Source of the DNA: Saccharomycopsis fibuligera x Saccharomycopsis cf. fibuligera
Taxonomy: Eukaryota > Ascomycota > Saccharomycetes > Ascoideales > Saccharomycopsidaceae
DNA length: 64,000 nt
Direction of reading: 5' to 3'
NCBI GenBank assembly: GCA_001936135.1
Contig: CP012809.1
Coordinates: forward strand, 2,219,501 to 2,283,500
The notes under the pieces: generated by a model
What the model saw: the letters and a program-made list of their open reading frames with translations, nothing else
What the model was told of the DNA's origin: nothing
The model's database searches: none
In this document: one piece after another, positions 1 to 10,465 of the stretch
How the letters are laid out: each line of letters opens with the position of its first letter
How positions within the stretch are numbered: position 1 is the first letter of the stretch
Program-made: the position numbers and the translations under genes

Positions 1-312
1 TATGATATTGTCAAAGAGCTTTATTGTGCAGGATTGAACGTTGACAGATTTAATTTCCAACCATTATCTAATGCTCTTGAGTTCTATGGTCTTGACTTTT
101 TAGTTGATGAGAACCATAATGTCACACTTTTGGAAGTGAATGCATATCCTGATTTCAAGCAAACCGGAAAAGATCTCAAATCTCTTGTTTACGAGCTCAT
201 AGACGGAACCGTCAACAAAGTTGTATCCCCATTTTTTGGCCAGGAAACGAAAAGTGATGAGTTTCTGGAAAACTTGGTGCAAGTCTTGGATCAACAAGTA
301 AACGGATTTTAG
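1..312 (+). CDS. PBY1: PBY1 3' end: tubulin-tyrosine-ligase-like protein (partial)
   Basis: The frame is open from the first base and ends at TAG 310-312, giving the last 103 residues; the start lies left of the window. The piece contains NFQPL, YGLDFLVD and the ATP-grasp signature LLEVNAYPDFKQTG, which match the C-terminal metal and nucleotide site of tubulin-tyrosine-ligase-like proteins and in particular yeast Pby1, a P-body-associated protein. It converges on RXT2, and PBY1 and RXT2 are also neighbours in S. cerevisiae (YBR094/YBR095), which supports the orthology. The substrate is not certain for this family, so ligase activity is an inference from fold. An ATG inside the open frame should not be taken as the start. 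Confidence 0.85.
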   Translation, partial: YDIVKELYCAGLNVDRFNFQPLSNALEFYGLDFLVDENHNVTLLEVNAYPDFKQTGKDLKSLVYELIDGTVNKVVSPFFGQETKSDEFLENLVQVLDQQVNGF

Positions 313-440
313 ATGCTATAAATGCCGATCACTTAGCTGTGCGATACTACTGCTTTTGCGATACTAATACTTTTTCAATCTACTATATGATTTTAAATGC
401 ATAGAAAGAAAAAGAATCCTATATTTTTCAAAAAATTTCA

Positions 441-1670
441 TTATTTCTTTTTTTCAGCTGCTGGTGGCGCAGAAAGTTCACTATCGTAATCACCGTTCAT
501 TTCTCTGCACCACTTGTATACCTGGTCCTTTAGCCTTTCAGCTCTAGTTAAACCCACTCTTATTCTTTGCAATGATCTGATGTACTCTTGGTTTCTCTGT
601 AGCGTTATCTGCGTTATTTGCCTTATTTCATTGGCAATATGCGGATTTACACCATTGTTTGGATCTATTTCGAATTGTGGGAGGGCAAAAAATGGGTCGA
701 CTTCTTGATAAGTATTATCAATATTTCTTGTAATTCTTTTATTTTCATTATTGTGCAACGCATTCATATAGTCTTCTGGTTTCATGTTATTTGTGCTACC
801 ATTATCAGTGGTTGACTCTATTACCATGTCATTTTTGTGTCTTGGTAATTTATACTTCATCTCCTCCACCGTTTCACCATCCACTAGCTCATGGTCATAA
901 TCAGGAAGTTGCATATTCTTCACTTTCAAAAATTTTGGATCTTCTCCAAGAAACAACTCCATTAAGCTTGACAAGGCATTAGAATTGTTTTGCTCATACT
1001 CAATCATATCGATAGCCTGGCTAGCTAAGTTTCTCAAGGAATCATCTTGGAATATCTTAGATATTGCAGGATGTGCTACCAGGTCAGGCGGTCTAGTAAT
1101 CGGAGCTAGTATTTTTTGAATATCAATATCTTTATACGGATCCTCGAGCACATAGTCATTTTCTTCAGCCTCTTCTTCAGCCTCCTCTTCTTCATCGTTC
1201 TCTTCTTTATTATCATCCTTTGAACAAATCTTTTTAGTAGGTTTATTGATTACATCCTCTGTCTTTCTTTTGCGTTCAATGAACTCTCTTTCTTCACCAT
1301 CCACAGCCACTATGCTAACTCTTGGAGCAGTAGCGTATCCATTTAACTGATCTCTGTGTATGAATGAGGAGCCAACTTTTAGTTTGTTGCCTCTGTTTGT
1401 TGTTTCACGTTCGATGTAGTCCGTTCCATCTATAGGTTCTAAAGTTTTGTTAGTATACAAAATTCTATTTTATCAAGATGAAATGACCCTAAAGTTATTT
1501 AAATACCAAAACTAAAGGTTATCACTTACCATCACCCTTTTTTACGAGTGCAGCTCTAAGAGCTCTGCGAGATGAGTTAGTATATGCATTCTTCGGAAAT
1601 TTAATAAACAAAGGTTCTCAGAACGTAAAAAGACGTACCTAATAGCACTTATTGTGTCCACATCACTCAT
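441..1670 (-). CDS. RXT2: RXT2: Rpd3L histone deacetylase complex subunit, three exons
   Basis: Joined exons 1670-1639, 1564-1530 and 1438-441 give 1065 nt (354 aa). Both introns carry full signals on the minus strand: intron 1 (1638-1565, 74 nt) has GTACGT, TACTAAC and CGCAG; intron 2 (1529-1439, 91 nt) has GTAAGT, TACTAAC and TTTAG. The spliced N-terminus runs MSDVDTISAIR, ALRAALVKKGD, EPIDGTDYIE. The single open frame from 1460 begins at a TTG inside intron 2, so its first residues (MYTNKTL) are branch-site sequence and not protein. The body has an Rxt2-type N-terminal region, an acidic Glu/Asp run (about residues 95-120) and a C-terminal helical part. Rxt2 is a subunit of the large Rpd3 deacetylase complex in the nucleus. 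Synteny with PBY1 supports the name. Confidence 0.85.
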
Positions 1671-2142
1671 AGTTAAATTATCTGGGCCTATTTTTTACGC
1701 TTGTTTTGTTTGTATGACTAAATATTGGGTTTACTGAATAGCAGTTAGTGTCTATCTCCACCTCTCTGGCTACAATAAGCAGGTACTTAAAAGCTGCGCA
1801 GCATCATCAACTTTTTGGTAAAACAAATTCTGAGGAAATTCCGCACGTGATGTATTTTGATTATATAATTCGATGTTCATTTTAATATTGCGGGTAATAG
1901 TGAAACGCGTCGCGCGACACGAAATACATTTTTCTCAAAATATGAATTAAAAAAAAAAAAGGACGCGCCGATATTTTTTTATAGCCTCTCAAAAATTTCG
2001 CGATATTTAAATTGTTGAAATTTTCCGGTTTTTACTTACAATTAATCTTTTTTCTTTTCTTTAACGTTTTAAAACAATCTTAGTTACTAGTTAACAATTT
2101 TTTCAATATATCAAATCAATTCATTAACATAATAATAAAAAA
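1671..2142. promoter_or_regulatory. RXT2/POL30 divergent intergenic region
   Basis: This 472-bp region lies between the two start codons. It holds an MluI cell-cycle box (1905-1910) followed directly by CGCGCGACACG, a second GACGCG core near 1962, an A-run at 1951-1960 and a T-rich leader before POL30. No coding frame is seen. Confidence 0.6.
1905..1910. promoter_or_regulatory. MCB (ACGCGT) upstream of POL30
   Basis: A palindromic ACGCGT sits 238 bp before the PCNA start and is followed by further CGCG cores. ACGCGT is the site of the MBF (Mbp1-Swi6) factor that drives G1/S transcription of DNA synthesis genes in yeasts. Its use here is inferred from position and gene function. Confidence 0.6.
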
Positions 2143-2919
2143 ATGCTTGAAGGCAAATTCGAAGAAGCTTCCCTTTTGAAGAAAATTATTGATGCTATCA
2201 AAGATTGTGTGCAACTTTGTAACTTCAATTGTGAACAAAGAGGTATTACTTTGCAAGCTGTTGATGATTCCAGAGTTTTGTTGGTGTCTTTGTTGATTGG
2301 TGCTGGCTCTTTCTCTGAATACAGATGTGACAGAGACATTACGTTAGGTATTGATGTGAAATCTTTCAGCAAGATTATCCGTTGCGGTGCTAACGAAGAC
2401 TACTTGACCTTGATTGCCGAAGACAATCCAAGCAGTGTATCTTTGATCTTTGAAGACAAAACTAAAGATAGAACTTCTGAATACTCTTTGAAATTGATGG
2501 ACATTGATTCTGAATTGTTGAAAATTGATGACATGGATTTCGATGCTGTTGTTACTTTGCCAGCCACTGATTTCCAGAAAATTACTAGAGACTTGAGTGC
2601 CTTGTCTGAATCTTTGCAAATAGTGGTCACTAAAGACACTGTTAACTTTGCTGCTAAAGGTGATTCTGGCAGTGGTAATATTGTTGTCAAACCACATACT
2701 GACTTGGACAAACCAGAAGAATCCGTCCTCGTGAATTTGAAACAACCTGTTGATTTGACTTTCGGTTTGAGATTCGTGTCAGATATTATAAAAGCTACCG
2801 GTTTGTCCGGCACTGTAACTATCAAATTATCCGATAAGAGTCCTGCTTTGTTTGAATATAAATTGCCAAGTGGTTATTTACGTTTCTACCTAGCACCAAA
2901 ATTCGATGAAGACGAGTAA
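2143..2919 (+). CDS. POL30: POL30: PCNA sliding clamp
   Basis: The product is a 258-aa protein with no intron, the standard length for PCNA. It starts MLEGKFEEASLLKKI and ends YLAPKFDEDE, the conserved C-terminal tail. The two modification sites known in budding yeast PCNA are present: Lys164 (in VVTKDTV), ubiquitinated or sumoylated after damage, and Lys127 (in LLKIDD), a secondary SUMO site in the interdomain connector. The protein forms the homotrimeric ring loaded by RFC and tethers polymerases delta and epsilon and repair factors in the nucleus. RFC5 (clamp loader) and MMS21 (SUMO ligase) occur elsewhere in this window. G1/S regulation is suggested by the ACGCGT box upstream. TTG is the dominant leucine codon, as in well-expressed genes. 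Confidence 0.98.
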   Translation: MLEGKFEEASLLKKIIDAIKDCVQLCNFNCEQRGITLQAVDDSRVLLVSLLIGAGSFSEYRCDRDITLGIDVKSFSKIIRCGANEDYLTLIAEDNPSSVSLIFEDKTKDRTSEYSLKLMDIDSELLKIDDMDFDAVVTLPATDFQKITRDLSALSESLQIVVTKDTVNFAAKGDSGSGNIVVKPHTDLDKPEESVLVNLKQPVDLTFGLRFVSDIIKATGLSGTVTIKLSDKSPALFEYKLPSGYLRFYLAPKFDEDE

Positions 2920-3171
2920 ACAGCATGACTAATGGCCACACTTAATATTTCTTTTCAATTTTTAATTTCTATTTTTTGTTGTCTTCTGTTGTTTCTGTGT
3001 TATTTCATCTACATTCCTTTTCTTCACTTCACATTTCAGCTTTGATGGCTGTAATCTGTTACTTTTATATATTTAGTTTTATTATTGTTTTCAATACATT
3101 TTTTTACGATACGGGTTTCTGAAAAATTTAAAGCATAATCTATTTGTTGTCTTAACTATAAGCAAATTGCG

Positions 3172-3776
3172 CTATTCTAGCGGAGGTAAAAACACCGACC
3201 TACTGACACTTTTATCTGTAATTGGCAATATTAGACGATAAGCATCATGCTGATTCAAATAGTATCTATGCAACCTCTTTACACGTAAAAAACCAATATT
3301 TTCATAAAGTTTAATTGCCGCTTGGTTTACCACCTCAGTTTCCAAAATTATTTCATCAGCTTTATTCTTGATCATTTCTTCAATAGCCAAACTTACTAAC
3401 TTTTTCGCTATGCCTTTACCTCTGTATTTTTTTTCTACCACAACCATGCCAATATATCCTCTAGATCTAACATTTCTGTGGGGTTCAAGTTTGGCAATGA
3501 TTGTTCCCACCGTCTCGCCGTCTGCTTTAGCCTATAATTACAACTCATGGTTAGTATTGAACATTTGATACTTGAAATAGCAGACAGGGAACTTCTGTTA
3601 GATGAAAATGGGAAAAATTTACTCACCAATATACACAAATTTGGCCACTGACTGAGAAAAAACCTATATACATAAATCGAGTAAGGCTCGGAGATGTCTG
3701 AATCCACTAGTGCTTTAACATCACGGTAATCAGTCAGATTATTGATGTCTAGCTGTGAGTACGTTATTCCTGTCAT
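3172..3776 (-). CDS. MAK3: MAK3 (NAA30): NatC N-alpha-acetyltransferase catalytic subunit, two exons
   Basis: Exon 1 is 3776-3627 (50 codons, ending ..WPNLCIL) and exon 2 is 3531-3172, joined in phase 0 to give 169 aa, close to the 176 aa of S. cerevisiae Mak3. The 95-nt intron (3626-3532) has GTGAGT, TACTAAC and TTATAG on the minus strand. Exon 2 begins AKADGETVGTIIAKLEPHRN. The GNAT fold is clear: motif A RGKGIAKKL binds acetyl-CoA, preceded by RGYIGMVVV, and ETEVVNQAAIKLYENIGF is motif B. NatC acetylates N-termini starting Met-Leu, Met-Ile, Met-Phe and similar, on the ribosome with Mak10 and Mak31. The 3' end converges on POL30, 252 bp away. Confidence 0.93.
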
Positions 3777-4111
3777 TTTAACTCGATGTTGCTGTTTGGG
3801 AATTGGGGCTGTTATGGCAAAAGAGATTACTGGATTTCAAAGCACACGCATCTACAGGTGCTTGTATTGGGACATGCTTCTTTTAGACAAGACTGTGTCA
3901 CTAACTCTTTTTTTCCAGTCATCGATGAAAGCGGATCGTGTAAAGTCCTATCATGACATGTGCATATACATACATCATTTGGCATTAAATATATAGAAAC
4001 AATATTGTGCTGTTTAAGAACTCTTTTAGAATAAACTTAATATTCTTTTACAAAAGATTAAATATACAACAACATGTTTTATTGAAGTAATGGCTCAAAC
4101 ATAGCAAAACT
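3777..4111. other. MAK3 upstream region
   Basis: This 335-bp stretch lies between the MAK3 start and the ATG11 stop (both minus strand). A plus-strand frame 3742-3996 overlaps it but resembles nothing known and is judged to be chance. I see no specific site. Confidence 0.4.
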
Positions 4112-7100
4112 TTAGTAGTTATTTGTTGAGACCTCTTCTTGGGCTTCTACCAAATACCAAGTGACCCCTTGGCTCAATGAGAATGGATTTTCTTCCTGGC
4201 TGCTATAGTTTTTAGATGTTATTGTGTGCTCTGTGATTGACAGAACCCTTGCAACCATCCAATCCTTATTTAAAAACACAGATTTGTTAGTTTCTTTCAA
4301 GAAATAATGAGGAGATCCAATGTTAAAAGCAGCCCAAGGTTGATTCAATAATTGACTGTTTTGTGAGTCGCTTATATTTCCATCTCTGGTTGGCAAAAAC
4401 AAAACCAAATCTCCTGGTTTAAAGTTCTTCACTGAGATCTTTCCTTGGCAATCTAAGACAAGCCTACTAATTTCCTCTTTATTAATTTTAGTTTCTTTTT
4501 GTAACTTCTTGGCTAGATGTTCAATATCACCAAATCTTTTTGATATGGAAATGTAAATCAAATTGTAGTCTATCACTGCTGCCGAGATAAAATTGAAGTA
4601 TCGTTTTTCAAAATTGGCATTATTATTAAAAAGCTCAATCACGTTCTGTGCTTGACGCTCGATTTTTTCAATATCAACAATAGAAGATGCTGTCTGGGAT
4701 CCATCAGTAGAGCGAGTCTCAATATCATGATGTGAATTGGATAATTCATGAATATCCTGCTTATCATCATTATCATCATCAATCCAATTAGCCACATTTT
4801 CAACGTCGGTCAACAATGGAGACACAGGCTTTTCAATTCCTAAATCATCTTTCGGTTTATTTTTGCTTCTCAATCCCCTTACTCTGACGATTCTTATGCC
4901 CTTATCATCTTGGCCAGTATTCACGTTAACAAATGATTCGCCTAATTTTGAAATATTATTTAAATTGAGAATAGACTCCGGAATCAAATCATTTTTGGTT
5001 ATGAGCAACCCGATTGCCTCAAAGCAAGCACAAATCAATTTGAAATTTGTGAGCATAAATGTCGACAACTCGCTCATCTTCTTCTTGAAATTATAATTAA
5101 TATCCAATAACTGCAAGATAGTATTAATGAAATTTGAATTTTTATTTGCAAGCTCTTTGTTGATTGTTTCTAAAGCATCTTCGCTATCTTCCAATTCCTC
5201 AACTCTAGCTTTAAGTCTTGCTAGCTCCTCGGAATTTGAGTTTCGTTCATTGGCAAACTCAGATTCTTTTGATTGCATATTAGCCAATAAGTCATTTTTC
5301 ATTGAGCTGATGTCAGCATAGTTTTGCCGTAGATCTTTCAACTCGTTAGTAAGCCGACCAATTTCAGCTTGCTTTTGGTCAACAGCTTTGTTGAGCTCTG
5401 CGACTTTTTGCTCCAAAGTCACGCTATTATCGTCCTGTGCTAAATTTGCGGCCTTCAATTCTTTTTTCAAATTGTCGACATCAGTTTTGAGCTGATGATT
5501 TTCAAGGGTCAAACTGTCAAGCGCGTCCTGCGACTTTTGGTATTGGTTTGTAAGTTTTTTCAACCTACCCTCATTCTTATCAAATTTTCTGTAAACTTCA
5601 CTCAATTCTTTCTGATTAGATAACAAATCTGCTTGTAAAGTATCAATTTCTTCCTTATTTTGGTCAATGTTGTCCAAAGCTTCATGCAAATTTTGCTTAA
5701 CCAGAGTCAATTCCTCATTTTTGGTCGTTAACTCATGTCGCTTACCTGAAAGTTCAAGTTTTGCATTTTTGCAGTCATTAACGGTGTGGTTGAGTTCTTG
5801 ATTCAATTCAGCATTCTCGTTGTTCAATCTGTTAATCAAATCTTCCTGTGCATCCAAATGCTGTAATTTCTGTGCCTTCGTGTTGCTATCAACAATGAGT
5901 TTATTAATATGTTCTTTTAAAAATCTTATTTCTTCATCCTTTTTATCATTCTGAGCTACTAACTTTCCATTTTCCACAATTAGTGCATTGTTTTTATTTT
6001 TTATATCATGCCATTCAGACAGGGAAACTTTTATCAACTCGGTGTTTAATTCATCGGCTTCAACAACAGTCTCATTTGCCAACTGTGGACTCACTAAAAC
6101 TCTATTCTTACCCTCGTCCTCTGTCAAAAGTATCATTGAATTTGTAAGCTCAATGTTGCCTTTGTTATTAAACATTAGGCTTTCACGCTTTGGTTTAAAA
6201 TTGAGCATTTTTCCAAAACTGGATTTTCTATTATAAAGCTTTGGGATGGGCTTAACCTTTTCCGCTGTAGTAACCGTGCTTATTTTGTTTATAGATGTAG
6301 TAGATAGAGATCTTTGCGGTGTTAAATTGAGCTTCTGAGGATTGTTGAACTCTTGTTGGTTTCGTGAAGGGCTATGTGAATTATTATGGCCAAACATAGG
6401 AGGACTTCTAGATCTAGAATTACTTTCACGGCCATTAATTTGTGGAAATGTCAAGGGCCACTGATTTAAATTCTTGTATTTATGTTGATGCAAAATGGAT
6501 TCCAACTTTTTAATTCTAGTTTGGTAGCTTTTGATAAGTTCATTATCTGTCGAATTGGCATCTTTGCTAATATTGAAGTTCAAATAACTATCAAATTTGC
6601 TGTATAAACTGACTTTTTGATTATCAAGCTCTTCCAAGCTCGTCTGCAACAAGTTCACAAATTCGTCAGATACGTTATTATTTTTCAAGGAATTAATATA
6701 CTTTCTAACGTCATCTCTTGTAACATTCAAGGTAAGCTCTTTAATTGCGTGGTTTTTATTGGTCGTGAAATCGACAGTCAGTAAGTTGTGCAAAGTAAAC
6801 ACATCATCAAGTTTCAATAACTTCAAAATAATTCCATAATTTGCTTCCCATTTGTGCCGAAGCTTGATTTCTTTGTCATTAATTAGAGCAAAATTTTCCA
6901 CCGTTTTACCTACAATTTTCTTAAGCTCTGCTTCCCATTCAATCCTTCTAACATTTTCAAGTAAGAAGAGACCATATAGCAAGGGCAAATCTATGACAAT
7001 ACATATACTCGACTCAGTAAGCTGCAAAGTATCTATCTGCTTAGCTATAGTTTTGAGCTCACCACGAATTTCTGCCAAAGAACTTTGAATTAATGAGGTC

Positions 7101-8401
7101 TTATTCATGACTTCGACTAATGTATCCCTTAACTTTTTAAACAATACATTCAAATTCAATTGTAGATAATACAAATCGTTTGCTAACTGTAGAATTTCGG
7201 GAACATATTCTTGTTGATGTCTGGAGATTGTTTTAATTAATTTTTCTAATTGCTCAGGTGATAACGAACTGTTTGAGTTCAAATCCTGGTAATCAGGCAT
7301 ATACTCCATTACGTCTTTTGTTTCGTTCTGTACTGCTTTGGTAAGAGTTTTTATTCTAACTAGTATGTCATTGAGATTCAAGTTATTGAAGTTCTTGATA
7401 ATTGAATTTTGCTTAAAAAGCTCAATTTTTTTCTCCATTATTGTCTTTTTGTTGGCAGCATTGTGTAGATCTTTTTCCAATTTGTCTGTCTTTTGCTTCA
7501 ATTCTTCATTAGCGCTTTTAGACTTAACTGCATGCTCTTTTAGCTCATTTGTAAGTAAAAGGCTAGAGAGGTCTTCTCTATTATCATTGAAAAGCTTAAT
7601 GTTCTTCAAATTGTCATAGTAACTTTCCCAAGATTTATTCAAACTATTTTGCCTCAAACTCAGTATTATATCGTTGGACAACTTAAACTTGCCACTGATC
7701 TCAGTGTAATAGTTATCCAAATATTTGCTGAAGATGTTTAAGCTTCTAAAGATATTTGATATGTCTTTAATCTTTTCCTGAATGTTTTTTTCAGAAAATA
7801 TGGAATCCGAAAGGATGGCTGTGGACCAGCTTGAGTTTGTGGTAATGACGCTTATTAGTTGTCTATAATTTTGCTTACTCTCCAATATGCTGAAGTCAGT
7901 AAGTGGTGATTGAATAGGCCTTATAATTTCACTGTTTTCATAAAATATATGTGCCTCATCAATTTTTCCATTGTGTATATTGTCAATAAAGTCATACGGA
8001 TTCTTATTATCATCAGAACTTTTACTTTGGTCATTGCCATCATTTTGGTTTTTCTTGTCTCGGTTTGCTGTTTCTTCCAGGGACATCCGGGGAGCCTTAT
8101 TGAACGCAAAGATCTCACCAGCATTATGAAACACTGATTCTTTTGTTCGACGGCCTTGTATGGTCAAGAGAAGTAAGGACTCCAAGGGTATTTCGAATTG
8201 TTCTCCAACCCATTCTTTGAATTCAGATAAACTACATGTATTAGTTAGTATAGGATATCAAAGGATAATACTTAGCTGAGCTAAATGAGAACAAATAAAT
8301 GCAATAAGATTCACATACCTTTGAAATATATAGGGGTTAGTTGCTATTACCTTCCCAGTGTGAGAGTTGTAGACCTTTAGTTCTATTATACTGTTGTGCA
8401 T
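4112..8401 (-). CDS. ATG11: ATG11: selective autophagy scaffold, two exons
   Basis: Exon 1 is 8401-8319 and exon 2 is 8231-4112, giving 1400 aa. The 87-nt intron (8318-8232) has GTATGT, TACTAAC and ATGTAG. Splicing restores the N-terminus MHNSIIELKVYNSHTG.. joined to SLSEFKEWVGEQFEIPLESLL, the ubiquitin-like start of the Atg11/FIP200 family; the open frame from 8185 begins at a TTG within exon 2. The middle is long coiled coil (heavy in E, K, N, L, about residues 700-1080). The C-terminal Atg11 domain is seen in FKPGDLVLFLPTRDG, WAAFNIGSPHYFLKE and DWMVARVLSI. Atg11 gathers cargo receptors and the Atg1 kinase at the phagophore assembly site for the Cvt pathway, pexophagy and mitophagy. AMS1, a Cvt cargo in S. 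cerevisiae, is also in this window. Confidence 0.9.
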
Positions 8402-8788
8402 TGTGTATCACTGTGTACGATGGGTAGCATTTATAACGAGTATAAAAAAACAGAATTATTCCAAAAACATCGAAATTGCAATGCAAATCAGGTCAAAAAT
8501 AGATAACTATAAGAGAACAGTCAATCTAAAGCTCCATGTGAATAATGGCAGGCAGGAAGTAGATGTCGTCGATTGTTAATTGCTGTCGTGAGACGGTGGC
8601 GCACACACCAAAATATTAAGAATCTTAAGATGAGGCATGAGCGTTAACAGAAACAACGACATCGCACGCCCTGCATATGCCGCATCTGTGGATCCACCCA
8701 TCACCATCAATACTATTATAACATTTTAGTATTCAAATATCTATATATCACATCTATTTGCACCATTCTATATACAATTTTTTAGACC
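8402..8788. other. ATG11 upstream region
   Basis: This 387-bp stretch separates the ATG11 start from the MSF1 stop. A short plus-strand frame (8394-8579) has no recognisable product. I see no clear regulatory motif. Confidence 0.4.
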
Positions 8789-10153
8789 TCAGCGCAACTG
8801 AACGTTAAATCTGGTTTGTAGTTGGCTACGGATGTTGTTGTTGATCTCATTCACTTGGTCATTTGTGAGAGTCTTGTCCATCGATTGGTAGGTCACGCGG
8901 AAACACTTGCTAGTCTTGTTGGTCTTTGGATGAGTGAATTCATCGACACATGCAACGTTCTCGACCAAGTCACCACCAAACTCTCTCACAATCTCAAAAA
9001 AATCGTTTTCGTGGAATGTGGCTGAATCTGGGAGCCAGAAACTAATGTCTCTCTGGGTGGCTGGGTATTTCGAGTATGGAACAAAACTGGTGATTGTGTT
9101 TTCTTTAAATTGCTTGGTAAATCTTTCATCCAAGGACCAGAACAATCTAATGTCCGGAACTCCAAATAACAACATAGCAATTCTGTCCAAGCCAATACCA
9201 AAAGCCCAACCGATAGAATTATCTATACCGGAATTATCTAAGACGGCTTTTCTGACCACACCACAACCAAGGCATTCCAACCATTCTCCTTTCCACCAAA
9301 CCTCAATTTCCCAACTTGGTGCCGTCCATGGGAAATATGCTTCAACCCACCTGACCTTCAATGGTTCACTGAGGAATGGGTCGGTGGAACCAGCAAGCTT
9401 GCCTGCTTTTTTAGCTTCATTAAAAACTGTATCTACAATAACTTCACATGTTCTTCTTAAATGCTGGCCCACTAAGTCAGTTTCTTCAGCAGTCATGTGG
9501 TCTTGTTTAGGATTTTCAATGTTATCAAAGGGTCTTTTAACATCTTCGACAATCAAGTCAACTGCCGGAATGCTAAGAAGATCTCTCTTGATTTGTTCAG
9601 TGACATCACCTGCGCTCTTGTTCCAAATTCTAGCCCCTTCCAATTGATGGAACGCTGGATAGTGAGTTCTATCAATTTCATCTCTTCTATAGACATCAGC
9701 ACCAATGAAGTAGCCTGGGGTAGTCGTGGTTTTAAAGCATTCATATTCGTGAGCAGAAGTATGTGTTCTAAGCAAATGGTCTTTGTTAATGTAATATGTG
9801 TCTGATTTGGATCTGCCAACATGGTCCTCCGGGAAATCCAATACATCGAAATTTTCATAAGTAGTGACAACAGGCTCAAAGTTATTGTAGAAGGTATACT
9901 CGTTCGGATCAAACTTGTTCTTAATTAAGTTGCTGAGGATACCAATAGGATGGTCTTTTTTCAAGTGAAGTTTTCTGTCAAGAAGGTTCAAAATCGATTG
10001 GGGAACATTGGTCCATTCATCTGTGTAGTAATCCTTACCGTTAATAGCAACAACATTTTCTTTCCTTATAGCGGAGTAACAACGGGATGGCACTGCCGCA
10101 AACAAATTGGGTTTGCCGGCCAACACCCTAGCAAAGGACTTGATACCATTCAT
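8789..10153 (-). CDS. MSF1: MSF1: mitochondrial phenylalanyl-tRNA synthetase
   Basis: The product is a 454-aa single-chain class II synthetase. The N-terminus (MNGIKSFARVLAGK.., rich in R/K/S/A) looks like a mitochondrial presequence. Class II features are visible: motif 1 near HPIGILSNLI, the tRNA and ATP region LLRTHTSAHEYE, and motif 3 GWAFGIGLDRIAM. The C-terminal ferredoxin-fold anticodon-binding domain starts about YPATQRDISFWLP and ends LQTRFNVQLR. This matches the monomeric mitochondrial PheRS and not the cytosolic alpha2-beta2 enzyme. It charges mitochondrial tRNA-Phe in the matrix. It shares a short divergent upstream region with MRPL16. Confidence 0.96.
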   Translation of the reverse strand: MNGIKSFARVLAGKPNLFAAVPSRCYSAIRKENVVAINGKDYYTDEWTNVPQSILNLLDRKLHLKKDHPIGILSNLIKNKFDPNEYTFYNNFEPVVTTYENFDVLDFPEDHVGRSKSDTYYINKDHLLRTHTSAHEYECFKTTTTPGYFIGADVYRRDEIDRTHYPAFHQLEGARIWNKSAGDVTEQIKRDLLSIPAVDLIVEDVKRPFDNIENPKQDHMTAEETDLVGQHLRRTCEVIVDTVFNEAKKAGKLAGSTDPFLSEPLKVRWVEAYFPWTAPSWEIEVWWKGEWLECLGCGVVRKAVLDNSGIDNSIGWAFGIGLDRIAMLLFGVPDIRLFWSLDERFTKQFKENTITSFVPYSKYPATQRDISFWLPDSATFHENDFFEIVREFGGDLVENVACVDEFTHPKTNKTSKCFRVTYQSMDKTLTNDQVNEINNNIRSQLQTRFNVQLR

Positions 10154-10465
10154 GATTTATCGGCTGCTGGTTTCTCTGAGTCTGGCAACTCTTTAATTCT
10201 GGCAGCTCTTTCATCTCATTCATACACTCCCACAAATTCACATCTCCAATGGTATACTGAAAAATGATATACACGGAAAAGTAAAGTCATGTGCTCATTC
10301 ACCCTTACATCCTCCCGCACACCATAGCTAACGAAAAAAGAATCAGCAAAAATCTACGAATGCAATCAATGTGAAAAAATCAAGAAAAGCTTTATAGCCA
10401 AAGATCAAAAATTACAATCAGCACTATTGTCAATATCCATACGCACATACAACCTCCAACTCGCA
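10154..10465. promoter_or_regulatory. MSF1/MRPL16 shared divergent promoter region
   Basis: This 312-bp region separates two divergent start codons, both of genes for mitochondrial translation. It must hold both promoters. No diagnostic site was recognised. Confidence 0.5.

Noticed and set aside
3742-3996. 84-codon frame overlapping the MAK3 5' end
   Set aside because: It overlaps MAK3 exon 1 in antisense and has no family features.
10427-10465. N-terminal extension of MRPL16 from a TTG
   Set aside because: The ATG at 10466 begins a good presequence; TTG starts are not used in yeast nuclear genes without special context.
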